Positions 26,239-35,596 of a DNA stretch of 64,000 nt are shown in pieces. The position numbers and the translations under genes were made by a program. Location of the stretch: the NCBI GenBank assembly GCA_963813895.1, contig CAWFAS010000003.1, positions 310,001 to 374,000 on the forward strand, written 5' to 3'. The notes under the pieces were generated by a model. That model did not search any database. It saw only the letters and a program-made list of their open reading frames with translations, and was not told the origin of the DNA. The stretch is from DASZWJ01 sp963813895. GTDB lineage: Bacteria; Pseudomonadota; Gammaproteobacteria; JAURND01. How positions within the stretch are numbered: the first letter of the stretch is position 1; every line of letters begins with the position of its first letter.

Positions 26239-27759
26239 TTATCCCAACTTTGTTCGCATACTAAGTTCTAATAAATGCCCAACGGAGGCATGGAAGATAT
26301 TTATTAAAGGAGCTGGATAAAGACCGATAAAAAATACTGCCCCAGCTGTCAACATAAAAATACTAATCTCCAATGGGTTAGCATCGGGCAACATCGCTAC
26401 TTCTTCATTGACAATAGGCCCATAGAAAACTCTTTTATACATCCACAGGGTGTAAGCGGCGCCGATGATTAAAGCCAACGCAGCAAATAAGGCCACCCAA
26501 GGACTTCCTTGGAAACTGCTTATAATGACTAAAAATTCTCCGACAAAACCGGATGTGCCAGGCAGACCTACATTTGATAAAGCAAATATCATAAAAAATG
26601 CGGCAAATATTGGCATGGGTCGTGCGATACCGCCAAAACGAGAAATTAATCGGGTATGCAGCCGTTCATATAACATGCCAAAGCTCAGGAACATCGCCCC
26701 CGATCCGAAAGCATGCGAAATCATTTGCACTAAAGCCCCATCCAGACTAGTAGAGGCCGCTTGCAGGTTACCTGATTTCTCGACAATGATATAGATCATG
26801 AAACAACCTAAGGTGACAAACCCCATATGCGCGACAGAGGAATAAGCTATTAGTTTTTTCATATCTGTTTGCGCCAAAGCAATAAATCCAATATAGACTA
26901 TAGCTATCAAAGACAATATCACCATTACCCAATCCAAAGCCCTGCAGGCGTCGGGAACGATCGGAAGGCTGAAACGCAAAAATCCATACCCCCCCATTTT
27001 CAGCATTAACGCTGCCAATACCACGGAACCACCAGCGGGAGCTTCAGTATGAGCATCCGGTAACCAAGTGTGAACTGGCCACATGGGAATTTTTACCGCA
27101 AACGCCAATAAGAAAGCTAAAAAGATAAAAACTTGCACCGTCATACTCAGTGGTGCGGCATAAAGATCTTGTATATAAAAACTATGCACTTGGATGCGTA
27201 GATATAAAAATGCTATCAGCATTAATGCTGAACCCAAAAAGGTGAACATAAAAAACTTGATGGCGGCATAAGAGCGGTTATCGCTCCCCCAAATGCCTAT
27301 ACTCAAATACATGGGGATCAGCATCCCTTCCCAAAAAGTATAAAATAACAGGGTATCAAGCGCAGCAAAAACGCCTATCACCATTCCCTGCATAATCAAA
27401 AAAGCCGCTAAATACTGACCTATTTTTTTATGTACCGTTTCCCAGGAGGATAGCATCACTAGCAAGGTGGTAAATACTGTGAGCATTACTAACGGCAGGG
27501 AAATACCATCTACCCCCAAGGCATAATGGATACCGTAGGCTGGGATCCAATTAAGGTTTTCTGTAGCTTGCATAGCATAACTATGGGTATTGAAATTCAG
27601 ATACAGGAGAACGCAGAGCGCTACATTGATCAAGGAAAAAAATAGTGCGATAAAACGTGCACGATTGGCATGCGCATCTCCATCGGTTAATAGTACGACG
27701 ATGCCACCGATGACGGGTACCCATATGAGCAAACTTAGAATTGGCCAATGTGCAAACAT
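26239..27759 (-). CDS. nuoM: NADH-quinone oxidoreductase subunit M
   Basis: 506 residues, about 14 membrane helices. The antiporter-like core is marked by FLLAFAVKIPMWPVHTWLPD and the HTEAPAGGSVVLAALMLKMG block, with AYSSVAHMGFVTLG further on. It forms the middle proton channel of the complex I membrane arm. The gene is 44 bp downstream of nuoL. Length is normal and the start ATG is preceded by an AGGAC-like site. Confidence 0.96.
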   Translation of the reverse strand: MFAHWPILSLLIWVPVIGGIVVLLTDGDAHANRARFIALFFSLINVALCVLLYLNFNTHSYAMQATENLNWIPAYGIHYALGVDGISLPLVMLTVFTTLLVMLSSWETVHKKIGQYLAAFLIMQGMVIGVFAALDTLLFYTFWEGMLIPMYLSIGIWGSDNRSYAAIKFFMFTFLGSALMLIAFLYLRIQVHSFYIQDLYAAPLSMTVQVFIFLAFLLAFAVKIPMWPVHTWLPDAHTEAPAGGSVVLAALMLKMGGYGFLRFSLPIVPDACRALDWVMVILSLIAIVYIGFIALAQTDMKKLIAYSSVAHMGFVTLGCFMIYIIVEKSGNLQAASTSLDGALVQMISHAFGSGAMFLSFGMLYERLHTRLISRFGGIARPMPIFAAFFMIFALSNVGLPGTSGFVGEFLVIISSFQGSPWVALFAALALIIGAAYTLWMYKRVFYGPIVNEEVAMLPDANPLEISIFMLTAGAVFFIGLYPAPLINIFHASVGHLLELSMRTKLG

Positions 27760-27803
27760 TGTATGTCCTAAAAATTCATTGTGTAAAAAACTGCAGATGA
27801 TTG

Positions 27804-29774
27804 CTACATTAAAAACCAGAGCAAAAATACTAATAGTCCCAGTATCATGGCAAATGCATAATGATATAAATAACCCGATTGTAGACGTCTTACCCAGGCA
27901 GAAATTCTGGAAACTTCGCGCCCCGATCCGTTTACCATGACGCCATCAATTAACTTAACGTCAGCAACATTGTAGAAAAAGTGACTCAGTGCCAGGCCAC
28001 CCCGCACAAATATTCGGTGATATAAGGTGTCAAAGCCGTATTTATTTATTAAAACAAAATATAGTAAGGCTAAATGCTTGCGCATTTCCTTGGGTATTTG
28101 CGGAAACCTGACCCAACATATCCAGGCAGTAAAAATTCCCAACAAAGAAAACCATAATGGCAAATGTAAAAATGCTGCTACTGCTGAATAAAAAACGCCT
28201 TGGAATTCTCCAACGATATGTGCGAAAAAATTGTATTGTGGCAATACAAATACACTGTCACCTAAGAGTGGCAAATGGGGACTATACAGAATAGGAACAG
28301 CCATCAAAACACCCAGTAGCATAGAGGGTATTGCCAATATAATCAGAGGGATAATGATAACCGAGCGTGTTTCATGGATATGCGCACGCAATTTTACATC
28401 CGTGCGTTCTGAGGTATGAAACGTCATAAAAAAAGCGCGGAAGGTATATAATGCCGTTACGAAGGCCCCTATTAGTAAGCAATAATAGGCATATCTGGCA
28501 CCGGGAATATTTGCCTGTCCAACGACTTCAATAATAGCATCTTTCGAATAAAATCCAGCGAACGGTGGTATAGCCGCTAAGGCTAAAGAACCAATTAAAA
28601 CCGTTAAATAAGTAATAGGCATGTATTTTCGCAGATTCCCCATTTTGCGCATGTCCTGCTCATGATGTAAGGCAATTATTACAGAACCCGCTCCCAGGAA
28701 TAACAAGGCTTTAAAGCAGGCATGGGTCATAAGGTGGAATATTCCGGCAGAAAAAGCTGAAACTCCATTTGCCGCCATCATATAACCTAACTGTGACATG
28801 GTTGAATAAGCAATAACGCGCTTAATATCATTTTGCACCAGGCCAACCAGACCCATAAACAAAGCGCCTGTCGCACCGATCACTAATACCAAACTCAACG
28901 CCACTTGCGAATATTCATATAAGGGAGATAGCCGCGCCACCATATAGACGCCAGCGGTCACCATTGTAGCCGCGTGTATCAGTGCTGAAATAGGAGTCGG
29001 GCCTTCCATCGACTCCGGCAACCAGACATGCAGAGGTATTTGAGCAGATTTACCCATAGCGCCAATAAACAGCAATATGCAAATCAAGGTGATCACTGAC
29101 CAGTGAGTATGAGGCAAAACGGTTATGGTGGTACCCGCCACAGAAGAGGCTTTATTAAAAACCGTTGCATAATCCAACGAGCCGAAATAGGCTAAAATTC
29201 CGGCAATACCCAGGATAAATCCGAAATCACCCACCCTATTAACAATGAATGCCTTCAGACTGCCTAAGGCTGCTGATTCGCGCTGATACCAAAATCCAAT
29301 TAACAAATAAGAGACTAGCCCCACCCCTTCCCAGCCAAAAAATAGCAGTACAAAATTATTGGCGGCTACCAATACCAGCATACAAAACGTAAAGAGGGAC
29401 ATATAAGCAAAAAAACGTTGATACCCGGGGTCGTCATACATATAACCAATGCTATATATATGTACCAGCAATGAGATGAAGGTGACCGTGAGCATCATGA
29501 CTGCAGTGAGTCTATCGACCATCAATCCAACATTTAACTGAACAGAACCACTAACCGCCCAGGTATATATTGTGCTGTTAAGAACCGGAAGACCTTGTAC
29601 CACCAATATGGTAAAAATATAGAACGCACCCACGAAAGAAATGGCAAGGCCTAAAATAGTTACCCAATGTGCGGCTTGACGTCCTATTAATTTCCCACCA
29701 ATACCAGCAATGGCCGCACCGATTAAAGGAACCAATATGACAATAAGTGTGATCGCTTGAATTGTCTGTTGCAC
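27804..29774 (-). CDS. nuoL: NADH-quinone oxidoreductase subunit L
   Basis: 656 residues; about 16 membrane helices and the long C-terminal lateral helix typical of NuoL. Motifs FFGWEGVGLVSYLLIGFWY and IPLHVWLPESMEGPTPISAL (antiporter fold) and AYSTMSQLGYMMAANG are intact. It is the distal proton-pumping subunit of complex I. It lies 4 bp after nuoK and is clearly in the same operon. Confidence 0.96.
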   Translation of the reverse strand: MQQTIQAITLIVILVPLIGAAIAGIGGKLIGRQAAHWVTILGLAISFVGAFYIFTILVVQGLPVLNSTIYTWAVSGSVQLNVGLMVDRLTAVMMLTVTFISLLVHIYSIGYMYDDPGYQRFFAYMSLFTFCMLVLVAANNFVLLFFGWEGVGLVSYLLIGFWYQRESAALGSLKAFIVNRVGDFGFILGIAGILAYFGSLDYATVFNKASSVAGTTITVLPHTHWSVITLICILLFIGAMGKSAQIPLHVWLPESMEGPTPISALIHAATMVTAGVYMVARLSPLYEYSQVALSLVLVIGATGALFMGLVGLVQNDIKRVIAYSTMSQLGYMMAANGVSAFSAGIFHLMTHACFKALLFLGAGSVIIALHHEQDMRKMGNLRKYMPITYLTVLIGSLALAAIPPFAGFYSKDAIIEVVGQANIPGARYAYYCLLIGAFVTALYTFRAFFMTFHTSERTDVKLRAHIHETRSVIIIPLIILAIPSMLLGVLMAVPILYSPHLPLLGDSVFVLPQYNFFAHIVGEFQGVFYSAVAAFLHLPLWFSLLGIFTAWICWVRFPQIPKEMRKHLALLYFVLINKYGFDTLYHRIFVRGGLALSHFFYNVADVKLIDGVMVNGSGREVSRISAWVRRLQSGYLYHYAFAMILGLLVFLLWFLM

Positions 29775-29778
29775 AAAC

Positions 29779-30084
29779 TTAACCCTTTAAAGAATGCATT
29801 TGATCAACCTGTATACTACCGCGATTTCTATACAGTAACACAAGCAATGCTAGACCGATAGCGGATTCAGCCGCAGCAACGGTTAGAATAAAAAACACGA
29901 AAACTTCACCGCTACTGTCGTTTAAGTAGTGAGAAAAAGCGATTAGATTGGTATTTACCGCCAAGAGAATCAACTCAATGCACATCAATAGAATAATTAA
30001 GTTTTTACGGTTTAATACAATTCCAGCCATCCCTAATACAAAAACTATGGCGCTGACTATTAAATAATGTGTAAGAGGAATCAT
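29779..30084 (-). CDS. nuoK: NADH-quinone oxidoreductase subunit K
   Basis: 101 residues with three transmembrane helices. The two membrane glutamates important for proton transfer lie in LLMCIELILLAVNTN and in AAAESAIGLALLVLLYR. The C-terminus QVDQMHSLKG is the usual NuoK ending. It is 105 bp downstream of nuoJ, the largest spacer in this half of the operon, and 4 bp before nuoL. Confidence 0.96.
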   Translation of the reverse strand: MIPLTHYLIVSAIVFVLGMAGIVLNRKNLIILLMCIELILLAVNTNLIAFSHYLNDSSGEVFVFFILTVAAAESAIGLALLVLLYRNRGSIQVDQMHSLKG

Positions 30085-30189
30085 ATTTTTCCTACAATGA
30101 AGATTGATAACTTACTTATAACCGTTCAGACACTTCAATAGACGGGCACAAACTGTCATATTTTCCCTCTAGTGGCTTAACGCTTAAGC

Positions 30190-30777
30190 TTATTTTATTA
30201 ACCGAATACGATCCTGCGGACGTACAGCCTGCTGTTTATTTATCTGTTGACTTTTTCGATTCCTTCGACCCCGAAATGTTAAGCTAATGGCAGCAATAAT
30301 AGCTACTAAAAGTAACACCGCGGCTAATTCAAATGGATAGGCATATTGAGTATATAAGATCATTCCCAGTTCTTTAGTATTATTGTAATCCGCCGGTTGG
30401 GAAACTAGATGATAAACTTCGCTAGGGAAATACGTCGGGTTTATTACTTTTAACATCAGGAACACTATTATCGCGAAAATTATGATACCGAATGGTAAAT
30501 AACGTACCCACCCCTTTATTCTTGGGGCCAGGTCTAAATTGAGCATCATAACTACGAACAAGAATAAAGTCATGACCGCCCCAACGTAAACAAAAATCAA
30601 AACCAAGGCCAAAAATTCTCCTTGCAGCAACATCCACAGTACAGCACTGGCAAAAAAACTTAAAACTAAAAATAAGACCCCTTTGACGGGTTGGCGCGAA
30701 GTGACTACCATCAGCGCGGAAAATAAAAGTATTGCTGAAAAGATGTAAAATACCAGTTGTGGGATTATATTGTTCAT
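30190..30777 (-). CDS. nuoJ: NADH-quinone oxidoreductase subunit J
   Basis: 195 residues with five membrane helices. The FAILVLIFVYVGAVMTLFLFVVMML-type region (about 53-75 here, EFLALVLIFVYVGAVMTLFL) contains the pi-bulge helix typical of NuoJ. The C-terminal basic tail (GRRNRKSQQINKQQ) is longer than average. It couples the quinone site to the membrane pumps. The gene is 31 bp after nuoI. Confidence 0.94.
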   Translation of the reverse strand: MNNIIPQLVFYIFSAILLFSALMVVTSRQPVKGVLFLVLSFFASAVLWMLLQGEFLALVLIFVYVGAVMTLFLFVVMMLNLDLAPRIKGWVRYLPFGIIIFAIIVFLMLKVINPTYFPSEVYHLVSQPADYNNTKELGMILYTQYAYPFELAAVLLLVAIIAAISLTFRGRRNRKSQQINKQQAVRPQDRIRLIK

Positions 30778-30808
30778 ATTAATTTTTTAATTCTCGGTTT
30801 TGTAAAGC

Positions 30809-31297
30809 TCAGCGAAAATCAGAATCCTCTCCCCGGTCCGCTGCAATTTGTGACTCATAACGTTCACCTATAGCCAACAGCTTTTCTTTCGTTAAAATAT
30901 TCTCACCGCGGTTTTCCTGGTGATAATGCATCTCGCGTGTTAATACAATAGCATCAACGGGGCATGCTTCTTCACAAAAACCGCAATTAATACATTTAAA
31001 AGCGTCAATGTCGTATTTGGTTGTGCGACGAGAACCATCTGTTCGTGGTTCAGCCTCAATAGTGATGGCCAATGCAGGACAAACAGCTTCACACAATTTA
31101 CAGGCGATGCAACGCTCTTCGCCATTGGGATATCGGCGTAAAGCCAACAAACCGCGAAACCTGGGAGAAGTAGGAGTTTCTTCTTCAGGGTACTGTACCG
31201 TTATTTTTCGTTTAAAAAAATAACGACCGGTCACTCCCAACCCTTGCAATAATTCCAGCAATAGGAAGCTTTTTAATATCTTTTTTAAATAATTCAT
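30809..31297 (-). CDS. nuoI: NADH-quinone oxidoreductase subunit I
   Basis: 162 residues. Two 4Fe-4S motifs, CIACKLCEAVCP and CINCGFCEEACP, bind clusters N6a and N6b that pass electrons to N2 in NuoB. The N-terminal amphipathic segment (KSFLLLELLQGLGVTGRYFF) contacts the membrane arm. It lies 47 bp downstream of nuoH. No anomalies. Confidence 0.97.
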   Translation of the reverse strand: MNYLKKILKSFLLLELLQGLGVTGRYFFKRKITVQYPEEETPTSPRFRGLLALRRYPNGEERCIACKLCEAVCPALAITIEAEPRTDGSRRTTKYDIDAFKCINCGFCEEACPVDAIVLTREMHYHQENRGENILTKEKLLAIGERYESQIAADRGEDSDFR

Positions 31298-31344
31298 GGG
31301 GCAAGAGCTCTCAAAAATTATGCCAGCGTGAAGCTAAGGTCTTG

Positions 31345-32370
31345 TCAAACAAACCAAGGCGCTACGTGAAATTGTACAGCAAAAGCCACTACAAGAATCC
31401 ATACCAGAGTTACGGGTATTAATACTTTCCATCCCAAATGCATAATCTGGTCGTAGCGATAGCGAGGAAACGTCGCGCGGATCCATAAATACAAAAATAG
31501 AAAGAAGCAGATTTTAAGCAATAGCCAAAAAAAGCCCGGAACCCAGGCAAGCAAGGGCCCAACCACTGGTATACCCTCAAATGGTGACAACCATCCTCCC
31601 AGGAACAGCAGTGATGCGATGATTGAAATTAAAATCATATTAGCATATTCAGCAAGAAAAAAGAGGCCAAAACCCATACCCGAATATTCCACATGAAAAC
31701 CCGCGACAAGCTCGGACTCACCCTCTGCGACGTCAAAGGGAGAACGGTTCGTCTCAGCCAATGCGGAAATCCAATAGGCTACAAATAACGGGAACAAAGG
31801 AAGCCAATACCAATGCCAAATACCACCGCTCTGATGCAACACAATGCCCTGCAAATTCATCGTACCTGCGGCCAGCAATACGCCTACGAAAGCAAAACCC
31901 ATAGCTATTTCATAGGAGATCGTCTGGGCAGAAGCGCGCAATGCGCCAAATAGGGAGTATTTCGAGTTTGAAGCCCAGCCAGAAACCAGTACCCCATAGA
32001 CACCTAAGGAAGTCATAGAAAACAAAAACAACACACCCGCGTTGACGTTAGCGATAACCGCTCCTTTATCCAAAGGGATTACGGCCCAGGCAGCCAATGC
32101 GGGCGCCATAGTCAATACCGGAGCAACTATAAATAAATATCGGTTTGAGGCAGTCGGTACGATAATTTCTTTACTGAGTAGCTTTAAAGCATCTGCCATC
32201 GGTTGTAGAAAACCACCAAAACCCACTCGGTTAGGCCCATAGCGGCACTGCATATAACCGATAACTTTACGCTCTGCCAACGTCAGGTAAGCCACGGCAA
32301 TGATTAAGCATAGCGATAGAACTATAATTTTTATTAATATTAAAATTATATAGATAATACCTTGCAGCAC
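31345..32370 (-). CDS. nuoH: NADH-quinone oxidoreductase subunit H
   Basis: 341 residues, about eight membrane helices. The signatures AERKVIGYMQCRYGPNRVG near the N-terminus and AETNRSPFDVAEGESELVAG, lining the quinone chamber, are intact. NuoH joins the peripheral and membrane arms of complex I. It begins 11 bp after the nuoG stop. Confidence 0.97.
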   Translation of the reverse strand: MLQGIIYIILILIKIIVLSLCLIIAVAYLTLAERKVIGYMQCRYGPNRVGFGGFLQPMADALKLLSKEIIVPTASNRYLFIVAPVLTMAPALAAWAVIPLDKGAVIANVNAGVLFLFSMTSLGVYGVLVSGWASNSKYSLFGALRASAQTISYEIAMGFAFVGVLLAAGTMNLQGIVLHQSGGIWHWYWLPLFPLFVAYWISALAETNRSPFDVAEGESELVAGFHVEYSGMGFGLFFLAEYANMILISIIASLLFLGGWLSPFEGIPVVGPLLAWVPGFFWLLLKICFFLFLYLWIRATFPRYRYDQIMHLGWKVLIPVTLVWILVVAFAVQFHVAPWFV

Positions 32371-32381
32371 ATGTGGCCTCG

Positions 32382-34766
32382 TTAAGTTAATAATTCAATG
32401 TCACCCAATGCTACACCAAATCCTGCAGAAACACTTAAGCCAGCAGGAATCGAAACCATATTATCTGCCACAGTATCATCGATCACTAGAGGGAGCGCAA
32501 TCTGACTGTTTTTTTGGACTGCCGTGACCATGACGCCTTCAATTAAATTGAGCCTATGAGCCAATTTTAAATTAAGACGTATCACCGGCACGTCGTCAGT
32601 AATAGTTGCCTGTAATGATTGCGCGTGACGGACTAAACTATCCACACGGTACATTGGCCATTGACCGATACGTTGCAACCCAGTTGACTCGGGTAACTCT
32701 AAATCTAAGGTTGGTTTTGCATGATCAGGAACGAAGACAGCCGCGTCAGTTAAGGCTTTTAGCTCCTCATGTACTTGCTCCACTGTTCCATAGTCAAACC
32801 CCGTTAGTGCAAGTAATGTGCCCAATACCCGCAGTACTTTCCAACCGGGACGCGCCTCACCTTGTGGTAGGCTTGCAGCTTGCATAAACTGCCACTTCCC
32901 TTCGATATTAACATACGTTCCCGCGGATTCAGCAAAAGTAACAATCGGCAGGATAATGTTTGCGTATTCTTCCATTGCTTCGCTGCGAAAAGCTGAGAAC
33001 ACAATTACCGTATCAGCTGCCTTAAGCGCGTTTAGGGTGGTGGCCGCATGAGCGCAATCCAATTCAGGTTCAATCCCAAATAGTAAATAAGCTTGTAGAC
33101 TTTGCTCAAACATTTGCACGGCATTCAAACCTGCAGTTTCAACCTTTTGTCCCGCTTCAAGCCGATGCGGGACGGCACCGGCTAACCAGGCACCCGCACT
33201 ATTAGCACCTTCAGTAAAACAGCCAAATCGTGCTCCACTTAGCTTTGCAATGCACTCCGTCAAGGTTTGCACCGTGGATGACTGAGGATGATTCACGGCA
33301 TAAGCCCCAAATAAAATAGCCACATCCTGGCCTTTGGCTAATTGCTTAGCAATGGCGATTTCGTTTTCTTTAGGTTCTACAGAGCGCAATACCTCGCTAA
33401 TTTCATTAGATATAACTTGATCAGAGGTTGACAGCAGGGCCTTTACAATTCCAGCAAGCGCTAAAACAAAATGCTTCCCACCGACAATTAATTTGCTGTC
33501 AAAAATAAGGTTCGAGTCGTAATCTATAGGATTAATGCACAGAAGATGTGCGCCTTTCTTATTTGCTTTGCGAATGCGCTGATTTGCCAAAGGCTGCTCA
33601 CGGCGTATGTCACTTCCCACGAGAAACACCGTATCCAGGTTTTCTAAATCTATCAGCGGCAGACCTAAGCCAGGGTAAAGCGGAGCCTGCTCTTGGCCAT
33701 GAAAATCTGTCTGATGCAAGCGATGGTCGATATTATGGCACCCCATTTTACGCAGTAACTTTTGCAGTAAATAGAATTCTTCTATTGTTGCATTAGGGGA
33801 AATTAGCGCCGCAATTTGATCTGGCCCTGAAGTAGCGATAACAGTTTGGAGCCGCGAAATGGCCTCATTTAAAACAGTGTTCCAATCTACTTCCTGCCAC
33901 TGACCTGCACGTTTAATTAATGGGCGGACTATACGTTTGGGGCTATGAATACCTTCATAGCTATAGCGATCGCGATCTGAAAGCCAAGTTTCATTAATCT
34001 GTTCATTCTCTCGTGGCACTACACGCATGATTTGCCTAGCAGGAGAATATTCTTGACCGCGAGTATGTATAAAAATATTCGATCCGAGACAGTCGTGTGG
34101 GGCAATAGCCGGATGTTGCTGCATTTCCCAGGCGCGGGCGCTAAAGCGGAATGGTTTGGAGGTAAGCGCCCCTACCGGACAAATATCAATGATATTGCCG
34201 GAGATTTCTGAACGAATAGCTTTCTGGATAAAAGTGCCAATTTCCATTTGATCGCCACGGTTTAAACCCCCTAGCTCACGCATGCCGGCAATTTCATCCC
34301 CAAAACGTACACACCGGGTGCATTGTATACAACGAGTCATTTCCGAAGCGATTAGCGGCCCTAAATTTTTATCTTTAACGGCGCGTTTACCTTCGGTGAA
34401 ACGTGAAATCCCTTTGCCATAACCCATCGTCAAATCTTGTAGTTCACACTCTCCTCCTTGATCGCAAATAGGGCAATCTAGAGGGTGGTTAATGAGCAAA
34501 AATTCCATAACGGCTTTTTGGGAAACAATAGTTTTTTCTGATTGGGTAAAAACTTTCATGCCTGCTGCGACGGGTGTGGCGCAAGCAGGCAACGTTTTAG
34601 GCGCTTTTTCAACCTCAACTAAGCACATACGACAGTTGGCGGCAATAGACAGTTTTTTATGATAACAAAAACGTGGTATATAAATGCCTGCTTCATCTGC
34701 CACCTGAATAATCATGGTGCCGGGTTCTGCTTGCAGTTTTTGGCCATCTATTTCGATTTCTATCAT
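32382..34766 (-). CDS. nuoG: NADH-quinone oxidoreductase subunit G
   Basis: 794 residues. The N-terminal domain holds the 2Fe-2S ligands (FCYHKKLSIAANCRMCLVEV), a His/Cys cluster (HPLDCPICDQGGECELQD) and the CIQCTRCVRF 4Fe-4S site. The rest is a molybdopterin-oxidoreductase-like domain without cofactor in this family. It is the largest peripheral-arm subunit. Unusually, it is separated from nuoF by a vapBC module; 100 bp lie between vapC and nuoG, which may make its transcription partly depend on read-through or the vapB promoter. Confidence 0.96.
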   Translation of the reverse strand: MIEIEIDGQKLQAEPGTMIIQVADEAGIYIPRFCYHKKLSIAANCRMCLVEVEKAPKTLPACATPVAAGMKVFTQSEKTIVSQKAVMEFLLINHPLDCPICDQGGECELQDLTMGYGKGISRFTEGKRAVKDKNLGPLIASEMTRCIQCTRCVRFGDEIAGMRELGGLNRGDQMEIGTFIQKAIRSEISGNIIDICPVGALTSKPFRFSARAWEMQQHPAIAPHDCLGSNIFIHTRGQEYSPARQIMRVVPRENEQINETWLSDRDRYSYEGIHSPKRIVRPLIKRAGQWQEVDWNTVLNEAISRLQTVIATSGPDQIAALISPNATIEEFYLLQKLLRKMGCHNIDHRLHQTDFHGQEQAPLYPGLGLPLIDLENLDTVFLVGSDIRREQPLANQRIRKANKKGAHLLCINPIDYDSNLIFDSKLIVGGKHFVLALAGIVKALLSTSDQVISNEISEVLRSVEPKENEIAIAKQLAKGQDVAILFGAYAVNHPQSSTVQTLTECIAKLSGARFGCFTEGANSAGAWLAGAVPHRLEAGQKVETAGLNAVQMFEQSLQAYLLFGIEPELDCAHAATTLNALKAADTVIVFSAFRSEAMEEYANIILPIVTFAESAGTYVNIEGKWQFMQAASLPQGEARPGWKVLRVLGTLLALTGFDYGTVEQVHEELKALTDAAVFVPDHAKPTLDLELPESTGLQRIGQWPMYRVDSLVRHAQSLQATITDDVPVIRLNLKLAHRLNLIEGVMVTAVQKNSQIALPLVIDDTVADNMVSIPAGLSVSAGFGVALGDIELLT

Positions 34767-34866
34767 GATTAATTATTCGTAATGGTTATGGGTAAGAGAT
34801 GAAAGAGCCAATAAAATTGACAGCCACACGCGGGAAGCAACTTTGTGGGCGGCTTTTATGCACTTT

Positions 34867-35313
34867 TTAATCCAGCGGCTCATGAATTTGATATACCACC
34901 GAACCTGTTTTATTAGGATACAGCTTTAATTGCGGTACTACGCTTGCAATGCGAACATAATCTTCATCATTATGCAGTAATATTAAGTTATGCTCGATAG
35001 CGACTTGGGCGATAAGGCAATCAATAGTGCTGCGTATAGTAATACCTTTGCGGCGACAGTTAAAATAAATTTCCGCAGCTTCCTGGTGGCTTTGCAGATC
35101 ATTTTCATGTTCAAAGAACTGCTGTGTGCCTAAGTATTCCTTCAAACTTTTAAAATCGTCTACAGTAGCAGCCCCTTGCAGAACTTCTTGATAAATAATG
35201 CCGGTAAGACCAAAGGGTATATCCTGGTCTAACAAGCTAGCAAAGTGTCTGGCAGGTGGATTATCAAACTCCCGCAGATAATCGATCCATACTGAAGTAT
35301 CTACCAGATACAT
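34867..35313 (-). CDS. vapC: VapC-type PIN-domain toxin
   Basis: 148 residues with a PIN ribonuclease fold. Acidic active-site residues are visible: Asp5 (YLVDTSVWI), Glu43 (IIYQEVLQG), Asp98 (STIDCLIA) and Asp116 (LLHNDED). VapC toxins cut tRNA or rRNA when freed from their antitoxin. The gene lies 32 bp downstream of vapB and 100 bp before nuoG on the same strand. All catalytic residues are present, so the toxin is probably active. Target RNA is unknown. Confidence 0.92.
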   Translation of the reverse strand: MYLVDTSVWIDYLREFDNPPARHFASLLDQDIPFGLTGIIYQEVLQGAATVDDFKSLKEYLGTQQFFEHENDLQSHQEAAEIYFNCRRKGITIRSTIDCLIAQVAIEHNLILLHNDEDYVRIASVVPQLKLYPNKTGSVVYQIHEPLD

Positions 35314-35345
35314 TTATTACCTCTTAAATATTTCTTGAACCCGAG

Positions 35346-35546
35346 CTAATCTTTACGTAAAGCCTTGTAATTATAGTCAGGACTTATATGAACTTTACCC
35401 TTCAATTGGCCTATCTTATGCCTTTTATGATGAGCAATAAACTCTCGTAACGCCAAATCAATCAATTCACGTTTAGTGGTAACGTCTCCAGCATAACGGA
35501 AAGCTTCTTCCACCAGTTTTTCATTGAGTACAACATTGGTTCTCAT
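35346..35546 (-). CDS. vapB: VapB-type antitoxin (ribbon-helix-helix)
   Basis: 66 residues from the ATG at 35544-35546, which has AGGAGG directly upstream. Longer in-frame readings run back into nuoF and are rejected. The start MRTNVVLNEKLVEEAFRYAG and the DLALREFIAHHKRHK helix are those of VapB antitoxins with an N-terminal DNA-binding domain (DUF2191-like); the C-terminal part wraps the toxin. It probably represses its own promoter by binding the palindrome at 35561-35584. Confidence 0.9.
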   Translation of the reverse strand: MRTNVVLNEKLVEEAFRYAGDVTTKRELIDLALREFIAHHKRHKIGQLKGKVHISPDYNYKALRKD

Positions 35547-35560
35547 AGCTATGCGCCTCC

Positions 35561-35596
35561 TAATGTGTATTGTAATACACATTAGGAAAAAATCAA
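35561..35596 (-). promoter_or_regulatory. vapBC promoter and operator
   Basis: On the minus strand TTGATT (35591-35596) and TACAAT (35569-35574) are 16 bp apart, a reasonable sigma70 promoter. A perfect inverted repeat with 11-base arms, TAATGTGTATT-GT-AATACACATTA (35561-35584), covers the -10 box and is the expected VapB operator. The -35 box overlaps the nuoF stop codon. Promoter activity is inferred from the sequence. Confidence 0.75.
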
